Shown here one piece after another: positions 56,977-64,000 of a stretch of DNA of 64,000 bases. The DNA is from Trileptium ribeirensis. Its lineage: Eukaryota; Nematoda; Enoplea; Enoplida; Thoracostomopsidae. Within the stretch, counting starts at the first letter, position 1. Every line of letters starts with the position of its first letter. A program made the translations under genes and the position numbers. Under the pieces are notes generated by a model. It was not told where the DNA came from and ran no database searches. It saw only the letters and a program-made list of their open reading frames with translations. Where the stretch lies: contig JASANE010001549.1 in assembly GCA_030248225.1 (NCBI GenBank), forward strand, positions 1 to 64,000, read 5' to 3'.

Positions 56977-58580
56977 TTAAAGGTTTCTGTTGTAATGTAA
57001 AAAGCTACCCAGGTAGACTTGTTTCAGAAGATTTTTGAATGACCTACAGCTTTTCGCTGCAATAAGTGGTTGGTTGTCAACTATTTCTGGCAATGAATTC
57101 CATGCATCCACTACTCTTGTACTAAACGAGTATTTTAATATATTGGTCTTGAATTTCTTTTTGCGCAATTTCATCGAATGTCCTCTAGTTTGAGTAACAT
57201 ATGATAATTCAAATAAGTTACTACATGCATCAACATTATAGTTTAAACAATTATATACTGTCACAAGATCGAAATACATACGACGTAGCTCGAGGGATTC
57301 AAGATTTAATATTTTGAGACGTTCATCATAAGACACTATTTCCCAGCCCAAACGAGTAAATAAACGACGCGTAAAATAACGCTGAACTCTTTCGATCATA
57401 TCAATATCTCCTAAATAACACGGTGACCAAACTTGTGAAGCATATTCGAGTACCGGCCTAACATATGTTAAGTAAGATTTTAAAAGAACGTCTTTATCAT
57501 TTGTTAAAAAACAGCGAAATAAAATATTGATTGCTTGATATGAGCGTTTGGATATAGTTTTGCAATGAAGGTTACTTTTAAGATCGCGACTGACGTGAAC
57601 ACCTAGGTCTTTACAGTCATTAACAGCAGGAAGAATCTGACCATTCAAAGAATAGTTAATATTTGACGTTAATTTTCCCAGGCGTAATAAAGTACATTTT
57701 GGTACGGATACAGAAAGTTGCCATTTTGTGGCCCAATTTTCAACGTTAGATAGTGCATTTTGCAAAGAAAGTGATGCTTGCACGTTATTCTCTGGAGAAA
57801 AATGAATATATAGTTTTACATCATCAGCGAAAATTTTACAATTAACAAAAGGTAAATCATTGACAATATCATTGATATACAATAAGAACAAAGAAGGACC
57901 TAGTACGCTACCTTGAGGAACGCCAGAGGTTACTAAATGATAATCTGAAAAACATCCATTAATTTTAACACGGAACTGTCTATTATTTAAGAATGCACCT
58001 ATCCATGTTTTTAGATGACCTGAAATACCGTAAGAAGAAAGTTTATGAATTAACTTTTTATGTGAAACAGTATCAAACGCTTTGGCGAAGTCAATGTAAA
58101 TAACATCAACATTATTTCCAGAATCAAGTGAAACCGACCAATCTTCAAAACATTCCAAAAGTTGTGTACATGTCGAGCGTTTTGATAGAAAGCCATGTTG
58201 GTTTTTTGATATAAAGTTATTAGATGAAATATATGTTAACAGCTGTTCATTAATAATCGATTCCATAAGCTTACAACAATTTGACAGCAATGATACAGGG
58301 CGGTAATTTGAAGGGTTACAAGATGTTCCTTTTTTGTATATAGCAACAACATCCGACTTGGACCACATACAAGGTATAATACCATTAATAAATGATTGTT
58401 CATATAAATGTGAGAGAGGATAACAAATAACATCTCGAAGTTCTTTTAAGAAAAATTGTGAAAAGCCATCAGGGGAATGGCTGTGTTTGTTTTTCAATTT
58501 TTTCAAAAATTTATGAACTATCGCAGGTGTATATGTTACCCATGAAAAACTCGAGGTAAGGTTTGAAACCTCAATTGGGG
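56977..58580 (-). pseudogene. CR1-like LINE reverse transcriptase and C-terminus
   Basis: 509 open codons plus about 25 upstream in the same frame. The RT blocks are all present: NYRPVSLLSNCCKLMES, YIDFAKAFDTVSH, SGVPQGSVLGPSLFLLYIND, FADD (the catalytic motif), and KWQLSVSVPKC. The conserved CR1 C-terminal region follows (RVQRYFTRRLF, SLELRRMYFDL, DAWNSLPE). It is joined to the endonuclease by a single frameshift at about 58550-58580. Confidence 0.85.
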
Positions 58581-59880
58581 AAGGTTACCATCATCTATAG
58601 TGAATACACTAGAAAAAGTTTCAGCTAATATATTTGAGCGTAAATAATCATCTGTAACTAGGTCTCCTTCAGAGTTTTTTAAGGCGCTAATACCATTTTT
58701 TGCAAAGCACTTATTATTCACGTACTTAAAAAGCTTATTTTTGTCACCAGAGTTCAAGATTTTATGCTCTTGATTTTTATGGTGTGCGAAAATTGCTTTA
58801 GAGCATTTTTTATTATATAATTTATACGGAGCAAAATTACCTGATATTTTACACTGTCTCCACAAAGATAGTTTTAGAGATAACATCTTTTTAATGTGCT
58901 TAGGATACTTAGTTTTTGAAAAGTTTACCGGGCAGGATTTTTTCGGAACATACAATGTACAAGCAGTATTCAAGATATTGTAAAAACAAACCCATTTATC
59001 TTCCACAGTAAAAAGATTGTGCATATGTGAATCCCAATCAATATTCGCTAAATACGATTTGATAGCAGAAAAGTTGGCTTTTTTAAAGTTAAATCCATGG
59101 TCAATATTTGGCAATGTTTCTGAAAAGTTACCAGTTATTGTAAAGTCAACAGAAAAATGATCAGAATTTACAAAAGTTTCGCTACATTCTACAAGGGGTA
59201 CATTTAAAGCACAAGTCGTTAAAACAATATCCAAAGTATGTTTTCCGCGGGTGGGAAAGTAAACGAGTTGCTCTAGACCGGATTCACATATGCCGTTCAT
59301 AAATGTCTCGCATAGGCTATTCTTAGGCCATGAATTACTTAACCAGTCAATGTCTGGAAGATTGAAGTCACCAACTATTGTAACAGGCCATGAAACATCC
59401 GATAAATATTTGATAATATTAACAATAGCGGTACAATAGTCCAGATCATTATTAGGGGCGCGATATCCACAAATGAGTCTATGTTTCGTAGGAATTTCAA
59501 GATCAACAGCCACAATTTCCGGATTTGTTTGGGATATTATAGTGTCGTTTATCGTGGTGAACGCCAACGTTGTCTTTATAAACAAGGCAACGCCTCCACC
59601 CCGACAGTGTTCCCTGTCCTTACGAACAATATTGTATCGGTGCGAAGCATCTAACATGGAATCAGGAATAGAGTTATTTAGCCAGGTTTCAGAAACTGCT
59701 ATTATGTCATATCGTTCAGAATCTAAGAGTGCATAAAGGTCTGTAAGTTTATTGCACAAGCTCCGGGCGTTAAAATGTTTGCACTTAATAGTATCTTTAT
59801 GATTGAAATTATCTTTACAAGTGTTTTGGTCAGCTTGAGAGTTGTTTTTAATTGGGCACTCAACGTCTTCAGGTTCAATC
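58536..59880 (-). pseudogene. CR1-like LINE APE endonuclease (ORF2 N-terminus)
   Basis: An open frame from at least 59880. It starts about HFNARSLCNKLTDL (the N-terminal NARSL block) and contains AVSETWLN (catalytic Glu), RGGGVALFIK, VGDFNLPDIDW (GDFN), HTLDIVLT and NSDHFSV (SDH). All key endonuclease motifs are intact. The frame extends upstream past the end of ORF1, so the ORFs overlap or abut. ORF2 in this copy is broken only by the frameshift before RT. Confidence 0.82.
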
Positions 59881-59887
59881 CCCGCAT

Positions 59888-60947
59888 TCAGTTTAAAGTC
59901 ACTGATAGTTTGCCGTTGAGCGATTGAATCGAGTAGGTTAACTCTGTGTACTTGCCTTTAACGAGGCGATCGTTTACACGACTACTGTTTTTAAAAAGTA
60001 CGAGTTTCTCTTTGACAACAACATATTTATCTGTATTATTAGCGTCAGCATTTAGTTCGCGGTTTAGTGAAAACGCCTTGGAGTTGCGAGCTGCTAGTTG
60101 TTTCCTATCGTGATCTGTCATTGAGCGTCTGATAAATACGTGTTTGAATTGAGGGTGGTTGCGGAGCTGGCGCACTTAGCTTAGTACAGACTTTGCAACG
60201 CTGGAGGAATGAAAGCATACTTTAAGGAGTCGTGGGCGACTGGTATCACGGTTAGACTTGTGGAAGTGGCCCATGCGAAAAGCCTTCTCAACAGTTGCCG
60301 ATGGGTCGAGAAGCCTTACCACCTCCTGCGCAGCTGCTGTTTCATTTGATGACTCTGCGAGCCCACGAAAAACGAGCGATCGGCGGTGTTTTGCCTCTTC
60401 GTCATCAGGTGGAGCGTAAGAAACGCGACGACTGGGCCTCAAATCACGGGTAGCAATAGTGGCCCAGGACTCACTTTCTGTAGACTGTAGATCATTGGAC
60501 GTATCCGTATTGTCGCAGCTCGAAGAGGTGAGACCACGGACTGCTTCATTTGTAGCCCGTATTTGCGATGACAGGGAAGCGAGATCTTCCTGTAGCTTGA
60601 GCAAGAGATCGTAGTCAGGACCCCATTCCAGATGGTTGGCGTTCACTGCATCGGATGCTGTGCGTTGGCGGGATTTGCGACGTTGGAGGCTGGCCGTCAA
60701 GCATTTTCCGCAAAGCACCAGGACGCGGTCGAGCACATCAATGCTGGTCGCCAGACCAACAGGAATCGCGGCAGGCGTAATGGACCCAGTTATGGCATTC
60801 GTCACATGCAAAGCAGTTGTCACCGCCGTCTTGATTGCAGTGAACACATTGCGATGGCACATCTTTCTCGTTCGGAGTGTTTGGGGAATAAGTAGTTAGA
60901 GAAGACGACCAGTGGCCATTCCGATTACCGATTGGCGTATGAATCAT
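59888..60947 (-). pseudogene. CR1-like LINE ORF1 with PHD-type zinc finger
   Basis: ORF1 protein in three pieces. At 60947 onward is a PHD-like finger (CVHCNQDGGDNCFACDECHNWVHYAC), completed after a frameshift near 60745 by LCGKC. Then come a helical region (LLLKLQEDLASLSSQIRATNEAV) and an RRM-like part (RSLVFRGLAESSNE to AFRMGHFH). A single in-frame TAA at 60176-60178 is followed by the rest (RSMTDHDRKQLAARNSKAF) to 59888. ORF1 proteins bind LINE RNA, and PHD fingers are known in ORF1 of some Jockey/CR1 relatives. Confidence 0.7.
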
Positions 60948-61189
60948 TTTACGCTAATGCGCTATGGAGAGTAGTTTTAGTTTATAGTACGAACAAAGTA
61001 TTATTCCGAGTCTATTAGTAGGTAGTCTGGTGCAACGCACCAGCACGTCTATTCACCTTTGTTCTTCCACCTAAAACTGAATGCAATTGTGTTAAAACCT
61101 GTTAAAACGCTGTTCAATTTTATTTTTTTAAATTTTGTATTCCTAAGTTGGTACCGAACACTGGTTATTTTATGGTCGTTTTATATATT

Positions 61190-61690
61190 ATTAGTAACTT
61201 GGACCGATACGTGGCAACTCTCTATTTCTGTCCCTAAATGTAATATTTTGCACTTGGGCAAAAATATCCCCAATTTCCGTTACAACATTGGTGCTGAAAT
61301 TCCTTCTGTTTCCCAATTTAGTGACATAGGTGTTACGATAAGCAGTGTTCTAAAATACGAAACTCACTCGAGTAATTAATTTTATTTCGTTGTTCTTTAA
61401 ACAGTGATCAGGAATCTATAAGGAATTCCTATTAGTCATACGTCCGCCCGATTATAGAATACACTAGCCAAGTCTGGTTACCATGCTGTTTGTTCGAAAT
61501 TGGCAAGCTGGAAAAGGTTCAGCGGTATTTCACACGTAGATTAGACATTCAGGAAATGTGTTATAGTGAAAGATTGGCATGTTTTCGATTAGAACCTCAT
61601 GAGCTACGTCATTTGAAACGCTACCCAATACTGATATTTAAATGACTTAACAATGAAATTAGTTACTGTAAAAATATATTGTCATATATT
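61190..61690 (+). pseudogene. Inverted fragment of a related CR1-like LINE RT
   Basis: The plus strand reads WQLSISVPKCNILHLGK at about 61210-61260, then IIEYTSQVW and KVQRYFTRRL near 61450-61540, and SERLACFRLEPHELR at about 61570-61610. These are the same blocks as the C-terminal RT of the neighbouring LINE but diverged and full of frame changes. It is an older, truncated copy in opposite orientation. Confidence 0.75.
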
Positions 61691-61958
61691 TCGGGCGTTC
61701 GGATCAGCTGTGAAGAATTATATCTCCACGAGAAATCTATCGCTTAAGCCTCTACTTGCAATAACATCTTACGATTTTATATTTGTACATTGAAATGTTA
61801 AATTTACAACATTATATACATTTTGTGCTAAAGTATTAATACAGATGCTTATAATGTTCGTTGTTTTCAGCAAAACAAATTACGTTTTCATTGTTGCCGC
61901 ATTAGCTCAGCATACAGTTTTTGCGGCCATATGCTTTGTGACAAAAATTTTACAAAAG

Positions 61959-62154
61959 ATGAAGGTTCGACCGACAACACTCAGTGAAACCAGAATGTTG
62001 TGTGTCTTGGCGTTATTATTGGATGTACTGTTGGTTAGCACGAAACCATTAAAGGATAGCGGAGAAGATATGGTAATACAAACCGATCGTCAGGAAGACA
62101 TAAAATTGAGATCATTACGATCAGAAGAAATCTATGACGATAGCAAATGCAAAA
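61959..62154 (+). CDS. Small signal-peptide exon ending at a GTAAGT donor
   Basis: The frame is open from 61845, and the Met at about 61959 gives MKVRPTTLSETRMLCVLALLLDVLLVST: a basic n-region, a hydrophobic core and a likely cleavage after VST. A charged segment of about 35 residues (KPLKDSGEDMV to YDDSKCK) follows, up to the donor AAAA/GTAAGT at 62155. An upstream TTGTTTTCAG at about 61869 could be an acceptor. It resembles the first coding exon of a short secreted peptide or peptide precursor; the identity is unknown. If the donor is not used, the frame continues into the 88-bp repeat to 62306. Confidence 0.4.
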
Positions 62155-62600
62155 GTAAGTCTGCAGTAAAGGATGTCACAAAAGCGGGTCGGGTGAGGAA
62201 GACTCCCACTTTTTATAGACACGTCAAAAAAATAAGTCAAAAGAAAGTCTGCAGAGAAGGACGACGCAAAAGCGGGTCTAGTGATGAAGACTCCCATTTT
62301 TTATAGACACGTCAAAAAATTAACTCAAAAGTAAGTCTGCAGTCAAGGACGTCGCAAAAGCGGGTCGAGTGAGGAAGACTCCCACTTTTAATAGACACGT
62401 CAGGAAATTAACTCAAAAGTAAGTCTGCAGTCAAGGATGTCGCAAAAGCGGGTCGGATGAGGAAGACTCCCACGTTTTATAGACATGTCAAAAAATTAAC
62501 TCAAAAGTAAATCTGCAGTCAAGGATGTCGCAAAAGCGGATCGAGTGAGGAAGACTCACACTTTTTATAGACACGTCAAAAAATTAACTCATGGGGTTAT
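62155..62600 (+). repeat. 88-bp tandem array, each unit with a GTAAGT-CTGCAG junction
   Basis: Five copies with CTGCAG at 62161, 62249, 62337, 62425 and 62513, so the period is exactly 88 bp. Four of the units start AAAAGTAAGTCTGCAG or nearly so: a perfect donor-like GTAAGT is followed at once by an acceptor-like CTGCAG. The body contains GCAAAAGCGGGTC and CACTTTTTATAGACACGTC. A period of 88 is not a multiple of three, so no protein repeat is maintained. Confidence 0.85.
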
Positions 62601-62819
62601 AACATACGAAGTAAACACACTTCATAGAAAAACGAATGTAAACGACATGCCTCTTCCACTTTTTACCCGTCCCCTCCACTTTTGCAGAGCTTGGAACGCC
62701 CCTGTATGCAGTTTATTGTATTGTTGCTCTTAGGTGTTTAATTTTTAAAGAACTACTTTGCTGACGCCAAAATCTTAACAAATTTTGGGAAAAAAATTCA
62801 GCAGCATTTATCCAAACGA

Positions 62820-63240
62820 AATAAAGACATGACATGCCTGTCATTAACTCTCAGGTAGAGCCTGTCATTTGCAAAATTCACATAATTTTAATGCTGCAGA
62901 GCGAAGATCGTAGCTGCAAATTTTTAGGCTCTGCGTACGTTAAACCTGACAATTGCTCGGCCTGGATGATTTCAAAAAAATTGTTTGCCTGATTGTTTGA
63001 AAGACATGGCATGCCTGTCATTAGCTCTCAGGTTACAAAATTCACATAAATTTAATGCTACACAGTTGACATTGATATATATATAATTGTAAATTGAAAA
63101 GTACCAAATTATATTTTTCAGTTAATCAATAAAGTGTAATAAATCATTAACGTATTCACAAAATATATATAGCTAAAAGATCATTGCTGCAAATTTTTAG
63201 GCTCTGCGTACGTTAAGCCTGAAAAATTACCTGGCTTGGA
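62820..63240. repeat. Dispersed/direct repeats flanking the satellite
   Basis: Blocks GACATG(A/G)CATGCCTGTCATTA at 62826 and 63003, TTTTTAGGCTCTGCGTACGTTAA at about 62920 and 63197, and GGATGATTT near 62962 and 63239 repeat at 180-280 bp spacing. They form a degraded transition into the satellite. Confidence 0.6.
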
Positions 63241-64000
63241 TGATTTTAAAAATTTGTTTGCCGGATTGTGGTCCTAAATTGTCTATCCACCTTTCGTTGG
63301 GTGGATTTCAAATTATTGCGATCCGTCCGATCTGATCTGCACGCTTATTGCGAAGTGTTCACATTGCAATCGTATAGAGCGTGCCCTATTTGATCGGAGA
63401 TGATTTTAAAAATTTGTTTGCCGGATTGTGGTCCTAAATTGTCTAGCCACCTTTTGTAGGGTGGATTTCAAATTATTGCCTCCGTCCGATCTGATCTGCA
63501 CGCTTATTGCAAAGTGTTCACATTGCAATCGTATAGAGCGTGCCCTATTTGATCGGAGATGATTTTAAAAATTTGTTTGCCGGATTGTGGTCCTTAATTG
63601 TCTAGCCACCTTTTGTAGGGTGGATTTCAAATTATTGCCTCCGTCCGATCTGATCTGCACGCTTATTGCGAAGTGTTCACATTGCAATCGTATAGAGCGT
63701 GCCCTATTTGATCGGAGATGATTTTAAAAATTTGTTTGCCGGATTGTGGTCCTAAATTGTCTAGCCACCTTTTGTAGGGTGGATTTCAAATTATTGCCTC
63801 CGTCCGATCTGATCTGCACGCTTATTGCGAAGTGTTCACATTGCAATCGTATAGAGCGTGCCCTATTTGATCGGAGATGATTTTAAAAATTTGTTTGCCG
63901 GATTGTGGTCCTAAATTGTCTAGCCACCTTTTGTAGGGTGGATTTCAAATTATTGCCTCCGTCCGATCTGATCTGCACGCTTATTGCGAAGTGTTCACAT
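63241..64000. repeat. 159-bp satellite, continues beyond the window
   Basis: Units start TGATTTTAAAAATTTGTTTG at 63241, 63401, 63560, 63719 and 63878, so the period is 159-160 bp with very few differences between copies. Four full units and part of a fifth are visible. Each contains a small palindromic CCACCTTTTGTAGGGTGG. There is no coding potential. Confidence 0.93.

Larger units (their letters stand above)
56757..60960 (-). mobile_element. Nearly full-length CR1-like LINE
   Basis: Minus strand. ORF1 lies at 60947-59888 and ORF2 at about 59880-56977. The 3' UTR ends in a TTGTTGTTATTTGTTGTTG-type simple repeat at 56785-56757. There are few disabling changes: a frameshift and a stop in ORF1, and one frameshift in ORF2. 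It is therefore younger than the LINE at 2.5-6.2 kb. The tail and the C-terminal sequence (ERVQRYFTRRLF) indicate the CR1/Jockey group. The 5' border is approximate. Confidence 0.85.

Noticed and set aside
62155..62600. CRISPR-like regular array
   Set aside because: Units are contiguous and nearly identical with no unique spacers, and the DNA is animal nuclear DNA.

Overview
The window is nuclear DNA of an invertebrate animal, probably a protostome. The evidence is spliced exons with GT-AG borders and sushi or laminin-EGF modules, a divergent ionotropic-receptor-like gene (that receptor branch is protostome), L2-like and CR1-like LINEs, PIF/Harbinger-type MITEs with TTA or TAA target duplications, and a large envelope-bearing LTR retroelement. 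I cannot name the species. Single-copy DNA is AT-rich; the retroelement is visibly richer in GC.

Layout. 1-1.35 kb: the end of another, divergent copy of the big element, in plus orientation. About 2-12.4 kb: minus-strand exons of a secreted or surface protein (laminin-EGF exon at 12.1 kb, sushi exons at 7.0 and 2.0 kb), with a dead L2-like LINE and a MITE in its introns. 12.4-27.7 kb: mostly AT-rich DNA without recognisable genes, apart from a promoter-like or LTR-like segment at 16.7 kb, a second MITE at 19.8 kb, the one-exon receptor gene at 21.5-22.9 kb, a 23-bp tandem repeat at 25.6 kb and a G/C-run hairpin repeat at 26.5 kb. 27.75-52.96 kb: the main object, a roughly 25-kb LTR retroelement or endogenous-retrovirus-like provirus on the minus strand. 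53-56.7 kb: no recognisable genes. 56.76-60.95 kb: a nearly full-length CR1-like LINE, followed by an inverted fragment of a related LINE. 61.9-62.6 kb: a small signal-peptide exon running into an 88-bp tandem array. 63.2-64 kb: a 159-bp satellite that runs off the window.

The big element, read 5' to 3' on the minus strand, has: LTR (52963-52248), a tRNA-Pro-like primer site, a 1.5-kb leader, gag with a CCHC knuckle, an acidic ORF, an unrecognised ORF of about 600 residues, an envelope-like glycoprotein (hydrophobic signal, furin-like site, fusion-peptide-like stretch, membrane anchor), then protease, reverse transcriptase, RNase H and integrase, a Pro-rich integrase tail, a basic/acidic disordered ORF joined to that tail by an ATGA stop-start overlap, and an intact 377-codon ORF. 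About 5.5 kb of hairpin-rich noncoding DNA and the 3' LTR follow. Two things stand out. First, the envelope lies upstream of pol, and its membrane anchor is in the same open frame as protease and RT. Second, the last ORF carries a well-preserved NADAR (YbiA/DUF1768-like) domain, a family known to act on ADP-ribose linkages, fused to an SGNH/GDSL-like domain. An ADP-ribosylation-reversing accessory in an enveloped retroelement would be a plausible counter-defence factor; that role is inference.

The copy is dead: there are stops in gag and env, a MITE in env, frameshifts in RT, RNase H and integrase, and a stop at the integrase catalytic glutamate. The accessory ORFs downstream of integrase remain open. 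Envelope and polymerase parts are described only as they stand.
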